Of a stretch of DNA of 64,000 nt, positions 8,854 to 17,640 are shown piece after piece. The position numbers were made by a program, and so were the translations under genes. Origin of the DNA: CAVQCX01 sp963775335 (GTDB taxonomy: Bacteria; Pseudomonadota; Gammaproteobacteria; Chromatiales; Chromatiaceae); the NCBI GenBank assembly GCA_963775335.1, contig CAVZIJ010000002.1:62001-126000 (forward strand). The letters run 5' to 3'. Numbering within the stretch: the first letter of the stretch is position 1; each line of letters starts with the position of its first letter. The notes beneath the pieces were generated by a model that was not told the origin of the DNA, did no database searches, and saw only the letters and a list, made by a program, of their open reading frames with translations.

Positions 8854-9858
8854 TTACTTGAAGATGGAATCCACCGAGAAGCCTTCCTTCTCGAGGATGT
8901 CGCGCAGGCGCCTCAGTGCGTCCATCTGGATCTGGCGGACCCGTTCACGGGTGACGCCCAGCTCGTTCGCCACCTGCTCGAGGGTGGAGTTCTCGTAGCC
9001 GTGCAGCCCGAAGCGCCGCTCGACCACCTCGCGCTGCTTTTCGTTGAGCTTGCTGAGCCAGTGATCCATGTTCGCATTGATGCCCTGACTCTGGAGGCTA
9101 TCAGTGGGGTCCGGGGTCTCCTCGTCGGGAATGGAGTCGAGCAGCGGCTTGTCGGCATCCTTGCCATAGGGGGTATCGACGGAGGTCACCCGCTCGTTGA
9201 GGCCGAGCATGCGCTTGACTTCGTCGATCGGCTTGTCCAGTAGACCGGCGACCTCCTCCGAAGAAGGCTCATGGTCGAGCTGCTGGGCGAGCTTGCGCGC
9301 CGCGCGCAGATAGACGTTGATCTCCTTGACTACATGGATCGGAAGGCGGATGGTGCGCGTCTGGTTCATGATCGCGCGCTCGATGGTCTGGCGGATCCAC
9401 CAAGTGGCGTATGTGGAGAAGCGAAAGCCCCGCTCAGGGTCGAATTTCTCCACCGCGCGGATCAGACCGAGGTTGCCCTCTTCGATCAGGTCGAGCAGCG
9501 CCAGCCCTCGGTTCATGTACCTTCGGGCGATCTTGACGACCAGGCGCAGGTTGCTCTCGATCATGCGCTGACGCGCGGCCACGTCCCCGCGCTGGGCGCG
9601 CCGAGCAAAATACACCTCTTCCTCGGCAGTGAGCAGCTTGGAGACGCCGATCTCGCTCAGATAGAGACGAGTCGCATCCATCTGACCGTCGGGAATCTCT
9701 CCGGCGGCATAGACGGGATTGTCGTCCTCCTTCTCGTCCTCGACGGCCTCGTGCTGGACGCTCAGGACCTCGTCGGCGATCAACTCTTCGTCGGCGAGCT
9801 CCTCAATCATCTCCTCATGCACGACCGGCTCTTCGACGGCTTTCTTGTTCACCATCAC
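8854..9858 (-). CDS. rpoS: RNA polymerase sigma factor RpoS (sigma-38)
   Basis: A 334-residue group 2 sigma-70 factor. Region 1.2 begins DATRLYLSEIGVSKLLTAEEE, region 2 has FSTYATWWIRQTIERAI and NQTRTIRLPIHV, region 3 has SVDTPYG, and region 4.2 has LEQVANELGVTRERVRQIQ. The acidic N-terminus (residues 1-50) and the gene order nlpD-rpoS identify RpoS rather than RpoD, which would be about 600 residues. It directs general-stress and stationary-phase transcription. It lies 64 bp downstream of nlpD; in enterobacteria the main rpoS promoter is inside nlpD, which may also hold here. Confidence 0.96.
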   Translation of the reverse strand: MMVNKKAVEEPVVHEEMIEELADEELIADEVLSVQHEAVEDEKEDDNPVYAAGEIPDGQMDATRLYLSEIGVSKLLTAEEEVYFARRAQRGDVAARQRMIESNLRLVVKIARRYMNRGLALLDLIEEGNLGLIRAVEKFDPERGFRFSTYATWWIRQTIERAIMNQTRTIRLPIHVVKEINVYLRAARKLAQQLDHEPSSEEVAGLLDKPIDEVKRMLGLNERVTSVDTPYGKDADKPLLDSIPDEETPDPTDSLQSQGINANMDHWLSKLNEKQREVVERRFGLHGYENSTLEQVANELGVTRERVRQIQMDALRRLRDILEKEGFSVDSIFK

Positions 9859-9922
9859 CCATCCTCTTCAAGTACCTGGGCAGAGCGGCTCCGCCGGCGG
9901 GCAGGCATGAATCGGGAGCGGA

Positions 9923-10909
9923 TCATCGAGGGGGCAGAACGGTCTCCGGATCAATGGGCTTGCCGTGCTGCCTGATCTCGAAATGCAACATGGGGGCCCC
10001 CCCACCATTGCGTCCCATCTCCGCGATGCGCTCGCCTTTGGTGACCTGCTCCCCTTCCTTGACCAGGATTTTGCTGTTATATCCGTAAGCGCTTAAAAAA
10101 TCATTATTATGTTTGATGATGATAAGCTGTCCATATCCGATCAGTCCACTTCCGCTATAGACCACCCGTCCCCTCTCGGCGGCATATACGGGCTGGCCCA
10201 ATACGCCGGCGATCCTCACACCTTTGCGCGTTGCGTCACCCTCGGCGAAACCCTGGGTTATGCGACCCTGGGTGGGCCACTGCCAACTCAGCGATCCGGT
10301 CTCCTCGGAGACACTGTCGGCGGCCTCTGCCGCGGGCGGGTTTTCAACGTCGCCAGATCGCGCCTCGGCGGAGGCGGCCTGCGACTCGGGAGAAACGGAC
10401 TCGGACCCGGCCGATACGGGCGGGGGCTGCGACCTGGGGGGCTGAGGCATTGCCGAGGCGGTGCGCGGCGCCGCCGAGGCCGGCTGCGAAGGAGCCGCCG
10501 GGGCGCGCCTGAGGGACGGCCCCGAGCGCGTCGGCACAGGCGCCGAGCGCCCGGGGGGCAGCACCGATATCCGGGAATAGGGGCTGGTCAGGCGCAGCCA
10601 CTGCCCCGGATAGATTGTGTAGGGCGGTGGCAGCCGATTCCAATCCGACACCTGCCGATAGTCCAGCCCAGCTCGCCATGCGATGCTCCAGAGGGTATCG
10701 CCCGACCTCACCCGATAGGTGCTGGAGGTAATGGGCCCAAGCCCGCCCGTGTCCTCCCGGCCTGCAACGGGCGCGTCGCTCAGGCTGCTGCAGCCCCCGA
10801 GCAACGTCAGCAGGAGCACCGCACCGATCAGCATCAGTCGCTGACAACCGTCGGCGCTATTCCCCGGCCCCGCCGAAACGCGGGGGATCAATCCAGGCAG
10901 TCGATCCAT
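9923..10909 (-). CDS. nlpD: NlpD-like murein hydrolase activator lipoprotein (LysM + degenerate M23)
   Basis: A 328-residue lipoprotein with lipobox LGGC (Cys near residue 40), a LysM domain at about residues 64-108 (YRVRSGDTLWSIAWRAG), a Pro/Ala/Ser-rich linker, and an M23/LytM domain at about 215-325. The LytM zinc-site HxxxD is replaced by KGVRI and only the later HFEIR remains, so the domain is probably catalytically dead, as in NlpD/EnvC activators of amidases. It acts in the periplasm at the outer membrane during septal peptidoglycan splitting. It sits in the classic position just upstream of rpoS. Confidence 0.93.
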   Translation of the reverse strand: MDRLPGLIPRVSAGPGNSADGCQRLMLIGAVLLLTLLGGCSSLSDAPVAGREDTGGLGPITSSTYRVRSGDTLWSIAWRAGLDYRQVSDWNRLPPPYTIYPGQWLRLTSPYSRISVLPPGRSAPVPTRSGPSLRRAPAAPSQPASAAPRTASAMPQPPRSQPPPVSAGSESVSPESQAASAEARSGDVENPPAAEAADSVSEETGSLSWQWPTQGRITQGFAEGDATRKGVRIAGVLGQPVYAAERGRVVYSGSGLIGYGQLIIIKHNNDFLSAYGYNSKILVKEGEQVTKGERIAEMGRNGGGAPMLHFEIRQHGKPIDPETVLPPR

Positions 10910-10952
10910 CGCACCATCCTACACTCCCTGCCCGATTGGGGAAGGCCGGCCC

Positions 10953-11534
10953 CTACTCCTGTACCAGGACGAAGACCACGAGGGCAACCAGCACAGTTAG
11001 CCAGCCCAGGGCGTCGATATACCTGCGCAGCAGCCCCTCCATGCGCTCGCCGCCCCAGGCCATCAGCGCTGCGACCAGATAGAACCGTGCCCCGCGGCCG
11101 ATCAGGGAGGCGGCCACGAACGGCACGAAGGCCATGGAGATGACCCCAGCGGCAATCGTGAAGACCTTGTATGGGATGGGGGAAAACCCCGCAATGAAGA
11201 TGGCCCAGAAGCCCCATCGATCGAACCAGGCCCGGGCGTCCAGATACTTCGGGTAGTAGCCCACTTCGCGGATCAAGGGCTCGATCAGATCGAAGGCAAA
11301 CAGCCCGATGAGGTAGCCAAAGGCGCCGCCGAGCACCGACGCCAGCGTCGTCAACGAAGCGAGACGCCAAGCCCGGCGCGGCTCCGCCATAGCCATGGGC
11401 GCGAGCATGACGTCCGGCGGGACCGGGAAGAACGACGACTCGGCAAAGCTCAGGACGGCCAGGTAGCGCACCGCATGGCGGTGACGCGACCAGCCCATGA
11501 CCCGCCCATAGAGCCGTGAGAAGAGCCGGATCAA
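10953..11534 (-). CDS. yqaA: YqaA family membrane protein (VTT/DedA-like)
   Basis: A 193-residue inner-membrane protein with four or five hydrophobic segments. The motif FFPVPPDVMLAPMA and the later FSPIPYKVFTIAAGV are hallmarks of the small YqaA branch of the DedA/VTT fold, which has two re-entrant hairpins. A role in lipid handling or membrane homeostasis is inferred from the superfamily. Its start overlaps the stop of pcm by 4 bases, so it is translationally coupled within the surE-pcm-yqaA-nlpD-rpoS set. Confidence 0.88.
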   Translation of the reverse strand: MIRLFSRLYGRVMGWSRHRHAVRYLAVLSFAESSFFPVPPDVMLAPMAMAEPRRAWRLASLTTLASVLGGAFGYLIGLFAFDLIEPLIREVGYYPKYLDARAWFDRWGFWAIFIAGFSPIPYKVFTIAAGVISMAFVPFVAASLIGRGARFYLVAALMAWGGERMEGLLRRYIDALGWLTVLVALVVFVLVQE

Positions 11535-12196
11535 CCCAGCCCCCCCAGCAGCGGAACAAAGCTGACCGGCTCGAGGATCTCGCTTACATAGCTGTCGCCG
11601 TCCCGCATTAAGCGCACCAACGCCTGCTCGTCGCGCGTCCCGACCGGCAGGATCATGCGACCACCCGGCCTGAGCTGCTCCACCAGCGCGCGTGGTATGC
11701 CCTCAGGCGCTGCGGCGACCAGGATGCCATCGAACGGCGCATACCGGGGCAGACCGATTCTCCCGTCGCCGTGGCTGATCCGGATGTTGCGCAGCGCCAG
11801 GGCCTGGAACCGCCGTCGCGCCAGCGGAATGAGCGCCTCGATGCGCTCGACGCTGTACACCCGATCGACGAGCCGCGCCAGGACCGCTGTCTGGTATCCG
11901 GAGCCCGTCCCGACCTCCAGCACGGTACCCAGTGGTCCGCCGTCGATGAGTGCCTCGGTCATGCGCGCAACGATGTAGGGCTGGGAAATAGTCTGCCCGT
12001 GGCCGATGGGCAGCGCGGTGTTCTCGTAAGCCCGGCTTGCCAGTGCCTCCTCGACGAAGATGTGACGGGGCACGCCGCGCATGGCCTCCAGCACATCGAG
12101 CCGCTTGACGCCTTCCGCGCGCAGCCGGTCGACCATGCGCTCGCGGGTTCGCTGCAACGTCATCCCGATGCCGGAGAGCTCGCGAGGGCGCATCAT
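11531..12196 (-). CDS. pcm: Protein-L-isoaspartate O-methyltransferase
   Basis: A 221-residue class I SAM methyltransferase. Pcm landmarks are VPRHIFVEEALASRAYENTALPIGHGQTIS, with the active-site QTIS segment, and the SAM loop VLEVGTGSGYQTAVLA. It methylates isoaspartyl residues in aged proteins to start their repair. The ATG at 12196 was chosen because it forms an ATGA overlap with the surE stop; an in-frame ATG 21 bp upstream lies inside surE. Co-location with surE and rpoS is conserved and fits a stationary-phase protein-repair role. Confidence 0.95.
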   Translation of the reverse strand: MMRPRELSGIGMTLQRTRERMVDRLRAEGVKRLDVLEAMRGVPRHIFVEEALASRAYENTALPIGHGQTISQPYIVARMTEALIDGGPLGTVLEVGTGSGYQTAVLARLVDRVYSVERIEALIPLARRRFQALALRNIRISHGDGRIGLPRYAPFDGILVAAAPEGIPRALVEQLRPGGRMILPVGTRDEQALVRLMRDGDSYVSEILEPVSFVPLLGGLG

Positions 12197-12945
12197 CGCT
12201 GCATCGCCTCCAGCCACCCGGTCAGGTCCGGCAGCGCGCTGTGGCGGGTCAAGTCGACGTGCAGGGGGGTCACGGACACGTAGCCCTCACGCACCGCGTG
12301 AAAATCGGTGCCCGGTCCCGCGTCCTGCTCAGGTCCCGCGGGACCGATCCAAAAGATGGTGCGACCACGCGGATCGCAGCTCTTGACTGCCGGCTCGGCC
12401 TTGTGGCGGTGCCCGAGCCGGGTCGCACGAACTCCCTTGAGACGCTCGTAGGGCTCGTCCGGGACGTTGACGTTCAGGATGACCTCGGGCGGCAACGGAC
12501 GGCGCTTGAGCATATCCACCAGCTCCCGGGCAACCCGGGCCGCGCTGTCAAAATGCGTCGGCGTGTGTGAGTTGATGGACACTGCCAGGGCGGGGAGTCC
12601 GAGGAAGCGTCCCTCCATCGCGGCTGCCACCGTCCCTGAGTAGATCACGTCATCGCCAAGATTCGGGCCGGCGTTGATCCCGCTCACCACCATGGCGGGC
12701 TCCTCATCGAGCAGGCCGGTGATCGCGATGTGGACGCAATCGGTCGGTGTACCGGTTACCCAGATGAACCCGTTGCCGGCACGCTCTGCGCGGATCGGCA
12801 GATCGAGCGTCAGCGAGTTGCTCGCGCCGCTACGATCCCGTTCGGGCGCCACCACCGTGACCTCTGCGACGGCGGAGAGCGCAGCGGCCAGGGCCGCCAG
12901 GCCCGGCGCCTGATACCCGTCGTCGTTGCTCAAGAGAATCTTCAT
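12193..12945 (-). CDS. surE: 5'/3'-nucleotidase SurE
   Basis: A 250-residue metal-dependent phosphatase that dephosphorylates nucleoside 5'- and 3'-monophosphates. It starts MKILLSNDDGYQAPGL, whose NDDG is the metal-binding pair, and carries GTPTDCVHIAI, VSGINAGPNLGDDVIYSGTVAAAMEG and AVSIN, all invariant in the family. The start at 12945 fits because every SurE begins with this strand; an upstream frame extension lacks similarity. It opens the surE-pcm-yqaA-nlpD-rpoS cluster, divergent from the Smr-domain gene. Confidence 0.96.
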   Translation of the reverse strand: MKILLSNDDGYQAPGLAALAAALSAVAEVTVVAPERDRSGASNSLTLDLPIRAERAGNGFIWVTGTPTDCVHIAITGLLDEEPAMVVSGINAGPNLGDDVIYSGTVAAAMEGRFLGLPALAVSINSHTPTHFDSAARVARELVDMLKRRPLPPEVILNVNVPDEPYERLKGVRATRLGHRHKAEPAVKSCDPRGRTIFWIGPAGPEQDAGPGTDFHAVREGYVSVTPLHVDLTRHSALPDLTGWLEAMQR

Positions 12946-13144
12946 GAAAGCCGGCGCCGCGCCAGCGTCCGGTAATCGCCGCCGCTGTCGCGTCGGCAGC
13001 GCTGCCCGGACCGCAGGCCACTCGGGATTTTTGACCCAGAGACTATACTGGAAATCGTCCGCATCGCCCATCCTGACCCCTTGATGTCGGGTCGGGAGGT
13101 GTCCTTGTCGGATCCTGGAGTCAACCACCGAGCGCCGTTGCGCG

Positions 13145-13696
13145 ATGCCCGACACCAAGCCTCAGCCCCCGCCCACCGACGACATCGAGGTCTTTCTGGA
13201 GGCCGTGGGTGACGTCGAGCCGTTGCAGCAGGACCGGACCGAGCCTTTCCGGCGCTCCCGCAAACCCGTTCCGATCGAGCAGGAAGCACAGAGCCTCTTC
13301 GAGGGAGAATTCGCGGACCGGGAGATTCAGACCGGCGACGAGCTGTGGTTTCTGCGCCCGGGCCTGCAGCGGCGCGTGTTTCAGGAGCTCAGACGGGGCC
13401 GGATCACGCCCGAGGCGACGTTGGACCTGCATGGTCTGCGTGTCGAGGAGGCCCGCCAAGCGCTGCAGCGCTTCCTGGCCCACGCACTGAGCCGCGGGTT
13501 CCGCTGCCTGCGGGTCATCCACGGGAAGGGCAAGCGCACGGGGGACTCCCAGCCCGTGCTCAAACAGAAAGTGGATCAATGGCTGCCCCAGTGCCCTGCG
13601 GTCCTCGCGGTCTGCTCGGCACCGAGCTGGGACGGCGGGACGGGCGCCGCCTATGTCCTGCTCGCCCGGCCCCCCACCCGAGGGGAGTCTTTCTGA
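13145..13696 (+). CDS. Smr domain protein (SmrA-like endonuclease)
   Basis: A 183-residue protein with an N-terminal extension (1-95) and a C-terminal Smr domain (about 96-180). The domain shows LDLHGLRVEEARQAL and RVIHGKGKR, the DLHG and HGxG motifs of the MutS2-C/Smr fold, plus a GGTGAAYVLL finish. Small stand-alone Smr proteins are nucleases, and some bind stalled ribosomes to cleave mRNA; which applies here is not shown. It is divergent from surE and convergent with truD (22-bp gap). Confidence 0.87.
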   Translation: MPDTKPQPPPTDDIEVFLEAVGDVEPLQQDRTEPFRRSRKPVPIEQEAQSLFEGEFADREIQTGDELWFLRPGLQRRVFQELRRGRITPEATLDLHGLRVEEARQALQRFLAHALSRGFRCLRVIHGKGKRTGDSQPVLKQKVDQWLPQCPAVLAVCSAPSWDGGTGAAYVLLARPPTRGESF

Positions 13697-13718
13697 CCCC
13701 GCAAGCCGGTGCGGCGGT

Positions 13719-14780
13719 CTACCCGCCCGGGGTCTGCACGGCAAGCAGCTCGCGCAACACGACCGTCGCGTAGGCCCCCGCCGACAGGGCGAAGCTCAGC
13801 TCCAGGCACCCCCGGCGGGACAGGTCCCAGTCCAGAGGCTCGACCGGCACCCGCAGGGCCCGGCGGTCGCCCTCGACCTGCAAGTGCTCCAGCCCGTCGA
13901 TCCAGGATCGATGGGCCTCTGCCACCGCTTGCTCGATCGCGCCCGCCGGCCCCAGGGGCCGGATGCGCTCGATGCCCCAGAGCGGCCCTGTCGGATGGAT
14001 CTCCAGGGCCTTGGCGCGCCGCTCGATCTCGGCATCGATGGATTCGGCCAGGAAGACCCCATGGGAGCCGTCGGGCTGGAGCAGATCGCCGGGGATTGGC
14101 CGAGCCCAGGTACCCCCGTGCACCCGCCGGGCCAGCACCTCGTTGAACAGCCATGAGCGCGCCGCCGACAGGGCCAGGGAACGGCGGTGTCGGCCGGGGT
14201 CCGGGCCGCCGGCAAACAGCTGGTCCGCGCAGGTGAGATTGCTGTTGTCGTGCCCGAAGCGTTGCTCACCGAAATAATTCGGCACCCCTGCCTCGGCCAC
14301 CACCTGCAAACGCGTCTCCAGGGCGGAAGGATCGGCCTGTAGATCGCGCACGCAGAGCCGAAAACGGTTGCCGCGCAAGGCGCCGCGGCGCAGCTTGCGA
14401 CGATGCCGGACGGTCCGAAGGATGTGGATACCGTCGTTCTCGAACGCCCCCCAGTCGGGCTCGGGGCCAGGACCGAGTCGTACCGAGAACCACTGGCGGG
14501 TAAGCGCGTGGCGGTCCTTCAGTCCGGCATAACCCAGATCCCGCGGCGGCACTCGGGCAAAACGGGCAAGCTGGCGGGCCAGCCATTCGGTATTTGTGTC
14601 GCGCTTCTCGATATACAGGTAGACGTGCTCGCCCTCGCCCGCCAGGGCGAACCCGAGAATCTCGTCGACCTGAAAATCCTCGGGTACGTTGCGCAGGCTC
14701 CCGCTGCCGACCACGCCGCCGAGCGCCCGGGGCAGAGATGCTACCGAGTACCCTGCGATCCGCTCGGCACCCGTGCTCAC
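13719..14780 (-). CDS. truD: tRNA pseudouridine(13) synthase TruD
   Basis: A 353-residue TruD family pseudouridine synthase that modifies U13 of tRNA-Glu. Visible motifs: RNVPEDFQVDEIL near the start, YIEKRDTNTEWLARQLA, GYAGLKDRHALTRQW (GLKDR carries the catalytic Asp), and VPNYFGEQRFGHDNSN. The GTG start at 14780 is chosen because it makes a GTGA overlap with the ispF stop, as in the other coupled genes of this operon; no closer ATG keeps the N-terminus. It is the last gene of the pyrG-kdsA-eno-ftsB-ispD-ispF-truD run. Confidence 0.95.
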   Translation of the reverse strand: MSTGAERIAGYSVASLPRALGGVVGSGSLRNVPEDFQVDEILGFALAGEGEHVYLYIEKRDTNTEWLARQLARFARVPPRDLGYAGLKDRHALTRQWFSVRLGPGPEPDWGAFENDGIHILRTVRHRRKLRRGALRGNRFRLCVRDLQADPSALETRLQVVAEAGVPNYFGEQRFGHDNSNLTCADQLFAGGPDPGRHRRSLALSAARSWLFNEVLARRVHGGTWARPIPGDLLQPDGSHGVFLAESIDAEIERRAKALEIHPTGPLWGIERIRPLGPAGAIEQAVAEAHRSWIDGLEHLQVEGDRRALRVPVEPLDWDLSRRGCLELSFALSAGAYATVVLRELLAVQTPGG

Positions 14781-15247
14781 CCTTCCAGCAGCGCCACCGC
14801 GTAGGCGGCGATGCCCTCCCGGCGGCCGGCGAACCCCATGCCCTCGGTCGTGGTCGCTTTGACGTTGACCGCCCCTATATCCACGCATAGGTCCGCCGCA
14901 AGATGCTCGCGCATCTGCTGAATATAAGGGGCAAGCCTCGGGGTTTGGGCGACGATGGTGAGGTCCACGTTGCCCACGCTCAGCCCCGCCTGTCCGAGCA
15001 GCTCGACCACGCGACGCAGCAATAGGCGGCTGTCGATCCCGGCAAATTCGGCGCCGGTGTCCGGAAAATGGCGACCGATGTCGCCCATGGCCGCGGCGCC
15101 CAGCAGGGCGTCGCACAGCGCGTGGATCGCCACGTCGCCGTCGGAGTGCGCCGCCAGCCCCTGCGGATAATCGATGCGCACACCGCCGAGGACCAACAGG
15201 CGGCCGTCGGCGAGCCGATGAGCGTCGTAGCCGTGCCCGATGCGCAT
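14777..15247 (-). CDS. ispF: 2-C-methyl-D-erythritol 2,4-cyclodiphosphate synthase
   Basis: 156 residues, the usual IspF size. It starts MRIGHGYDAHRL, with metal ligands Asp8 and His10, and has the AHSDGDVAIHALCDALLGAA helix and ATTTEGMGFAGRREG near the C-terminus. It forms the cyclic diphosphate of the MEP isoprenoid pathway from the product of IspD/IspE. Its ATG overlaps the ispD stop (ATGA), the usual ispD-ispF coupling. This is the last-but-one gene of the operon. Confidence 0.97.
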   Translation of the reverse strand: MRIGHGYDAHRLADGRLLVLGGVRIDYPQGLAAHSDGDVAIHALCDALLGAAAMGDIGRHFPDTGAEFAGIDSRLLLRRVVELLGQAGLSVGNVDLTIVAQTPRLAPYIQQMREHLAADLCVDIGAVNVKATTTEGMGFAGRREGIAAYAVALLEG

Positions 15248-15963
15248 CAGGCCCCGCTCTCGTGCTGGTGCTGCAGGTAGAACGCGGCCAGTGCCAGATC
15301 CTCGGCACGGGTGATCTTGACGTTGTCCCCTGCCCCTTCGACCATCTGGGGCTGCCCTCCGGCCATCTCCACCGCCGAGGACTCGTCCGTGACCGGGTCG
15401 GAGGCCGCGATCGCCGATTCGAGGGCCGCACGCAGTGGACCCAGACGGAACATCTGCGGCGTGAAGGCGTGCCAGAGGCCCTCGCGAGAGACCGTGCCGA
15501 GCACCTGCCCGAGGCCATCTGCACGCTTCATGGTGTCGCGCACGGGCATGCCCAGCAGGCCGCCGACCGGGTGGTCCCAAAGCCGATCGATCAGCTGGGT
15601 GATATCGGCGGCCCTGACGCAGGGCCGGGCCGCGTCATGGACCAGGACCCAGTCATCCGGCGGGGCCTCGCTTGCCAAGGCTCCGAGTGCATTGAGGACG
15701 GAGTGGTAGCGCTCCGGGCCGCCGCTCACCGGCACCACCGCCGGGTGACCGAAGAAGGCATTGTCCGGCCACCAGGGGTCATCCGCGGAGAGCGCCAGGT
15801 AGATGCGACGCACGGCGGGATGCGCCTGCAGTCGTCCCAGCGTGTGCTCGAGCACGGTGCGTCCGAGCAGCTTCAGGTGCTGCTTGGGGATGCCCCCCCC
15901 CATGCGCCTACCGACTCCGGCGGCGGGCACCACCACCCAACAGCGCCGCCCGGCCGTGCTCAC
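15247..15963 (-). CDS. ispD: 2-C-methyl-D-erythritol 4-phosphate cytidylyltransferase
   Basis: A 238-residue nucleotidyltransferase of the MEP pathway that makes CDP-methylerythritol from CTP and MEP. Motifs: VPAAGVGRRMGGGIPKQHLKL (CTP-binding loop), VLVHDAARPCV, and VTDESSAVEMAG near the C-terminus. Translation begins at GTG (15963) overlapping the ftsB stop as GTGA. Its order after ftsB and before ispF is the standard gammaproteobacterial arrangement. Confidence 0.97.
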   Translation of the reverse strand: MSTAGRRCWVVVPAAGVGRRMGGGIPKQHLKLLGRTVLEHTLGRLQAHPAVRRIYLALSADDPWWPDNAFFGHPAVVPVSGGPERYHSVLNALGALASEAPPDDWVLVHDAARPCVRAADITQLIDRLWDHPVGGLLGMPVRDTMKRADGLGQVLGTVSREGLWHAFTPQMFRLGPLRAALESAIAASDPVTDESSAVEMAGGQPQMVEGAGDNVKITRAEDLALAAFYLQHQHESGA

Positions 15964-16250
15964 GGCGGGGCCTTTTGGGGCGATTCGGGAATCTGGTAGA
16001 AAATCTCCCCTTCCCGGATCATGCCGAGCTCGCTTCGGGCCCTGCCCTCTATCGCATCCAGCCCACGGCGCAGATCATCGACTTCGGCCTGAAGGGCCTG
16101 ATTGCGCCGCTTCATCCGATCGATGTCGTCGCGCTGCGCCCGGATCTCCCGCCTGAGCGCGCTGACCTCCGCGAAGCTGCCGTCACCCACCCAGAGCCGG
16201 TACTGCAGCACCGCGAGCATCACCAACAGGATGCCGATCAGCACCCGCAT
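15960..16250 (-). CDS. ftsB: Cell division protein FtsB
   Basis: A 96-residue bitopic protein: a single N-terminal transmembrane helix (residues 3-17, LIGILLVMLAVLQYRLW) followed by a coiled coil (about 28-70, EVSALRREIRAQRDDIDRM) and the conserved end EGRARSELGMIREGEIFY. FtsB pairs with FtsL and FtsQ in the divisome and helps activate septal peptidoglycan synthesis. It lies 21 bp after eno, in the conserved eno-ftsB-ispD order. Confidence 0.95.
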   Translation of the reverse strand: MRVLIGILLVMLAVLQYRLWVGDGSFAEVSALRREIRAQRDDIDRMKRRNQALQAEVDDLRRGLDAIEGRARSELGMIREGEIFYQIPESPQKAPP

Positions 16251-16271
16251 CGGGGGCCCTCAGGCGTGGCC

Positions 16272-17555
16272 TCAGCCGCCCAGATGCCGGAACGCACCGC
16301 GCCCCGCAAAGCGCGCCGCCTGGCCGAGCTGATCCTCGATGCGCATCAGCTGGTTGTACTTGGCCACCCGATCGGAGCGCGAGAGCGAGCCGGTCTTGAT
16401 CTGCCCGCAATTGGTCGCGACGACGAAGTCGGCGATGGTCGTATCCTCGGTCTCGCCGGATCGATGGGAGACCACGGCCGTGTACCCCGCATCGTGGGCC
16501 ATGCGGATCGCTTCCAGGGTCTCGGTGACCGTCCCGATCTGGTTCAGCTTGATCAGGATGGAGTTGGCCACCCCGCGTTCTATTCCCTGCTTGAGGATTC
16601 GGGTGTTGGTCACGAAGATGTCATCGCCGACCAGCTGCAGCCGGTCGCCGAGGCGCTCGGTAAGCAGCTTCCAGCCTTCCCAATCGCCCTCGGCCATGCC
16701 GTCCTCGATGCTGATGATCGGATACCGGTCGACCCAGTCGGCCAGATAGTCGACGAATTCCGCGGAGCTGAACTTGCGCCCTTCGGACGCCAAGTCATAG
16801 AGGCCGTCGCGGTAGAATTCGGAGGCCGCGGCGTCGATACCCAGGTAGATGTCCTTCCCGGCCTTGAATCCCGCCTTCTCAATCGCCTCCAGGATCACCT
16901 CGATTGCCGCCTCGTTGGAGAGCAGGTCGGGCGCGAATCCGCCTTCGTCGCCCACCGAGGTGGCAAGTCCCCGGGCCCCCAGCACCTTCTTCAGCGAGTG
17001 GAACACCTCGGCACCGTAGCGCACCGCCTCGCGGACTGACGGAGCGCCCGCCGGCAGGATCATGAACTCCTGCAGGTCCACGCTGTTGGCCGCGTGCGCC
17101 CCACCGTTGATGATGTTCATCATCGGAACGGGCATCCGGTACTCGCCATTGCCCAGATATTCGTACAACGGCATGGCCCGTTCTTGGGCCGCGGCATGGG
17201 CCGTGGCGAGCGACGCGGCCAGGATAGCGTTCGCGCCGAGGCGACTCTTGTTCTCGGTGCCGTCGAGCTCGATCAGGCGGGCATCGACCGCCGCCTGATC
17301 GGCGGCATCCATAGCCAACATCGCGTCGCGGATCTCGCCGTTGACGTGGCTAACCGCCTTGAGCACGCCCTTCCCGCCGTACCGGCGAGCGTCCCCGTCA
17401 CGCAGCTCCAGCGCCTCGCGCGATCCGGTCGACGCCCCGGACGGCACGGCCGCACGCCCGATGGCCCCATTGGCCGTAATGGCGTCGGCCTCGATGGTGG
17501 GATTACCGCGGGAGTCGAGGATCTCCCGGGCGCGAATATCGACGATCTCAGACAT
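16272..17555 (-). CDS. eno: Enolase
   Basis: A 427-residue glycolytic enzyme interconverting 2-phosphoglycerate and phosphoenolpyruvate. Motifs include AREILDSRGNPTIEAD, PSGASTGSREALELRD, the metal-binding VGDEGGFAPDL and SIEDGMAEGDW segments, ILIKLNQIGTVTET and the signature VSHRSGETEDTTIADF. The length and motif order are canonical. It lies 85 bp downstream of kdsA and just upstream of ftsB, as in most gammaproteobacteria. Confidence 0.98.
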   Translation of the reverse strand: MSEIVDIRAREILDSRGNPTIEADAITANGAIGRAAVPSGASTGSREALELRDGDARRYGGKGVLKAVSHVNGEIRDAMLAMDAADQAAVDARLIELDGTENKSRLGANAILAASLATAHAAAQERAMPLYEYLGNGEYRMPVPMMNIINGGAHAANSVDLQEFMILPAGAPSVREAVRYGAEVFHSLKKVLGARGLATSVGDEGGFAPDLLSNEAAIEVILEAIEKAGFKAGKDIYLGIDAAASEFYRDGLYDLASEGRKFSSAEFVDYLADWVDRYPIISIEDGMAEGDWEGWKLLTERLGDRLQLVGDDIFVTNTRILKQGIERGVANSILIKLNQIGTVTETLEAIRMAHDAGYTAVVSHRSGETEDTTIADFVVATNCGQIKTGSLSRSDRVAKYNQLMRIEDQLGQAARFAGRGAFRHLGG

Positions 17556-17640
17556 TTCCGTTTCCCCTGGACTTGTGCAAATGAAGCAACACCCGGATGG
17601 CGCGGTCCAGGCCCGGTCTCGCCCACACCCGGCCTGCCTA

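Noticed and set aside
9923..10300. Active M23 endopeptidase in the nlpD product
   Set aside because: The first zinc-binding HxxxD motif is missing; it fits a non-catalytic activator of the NlpD type.
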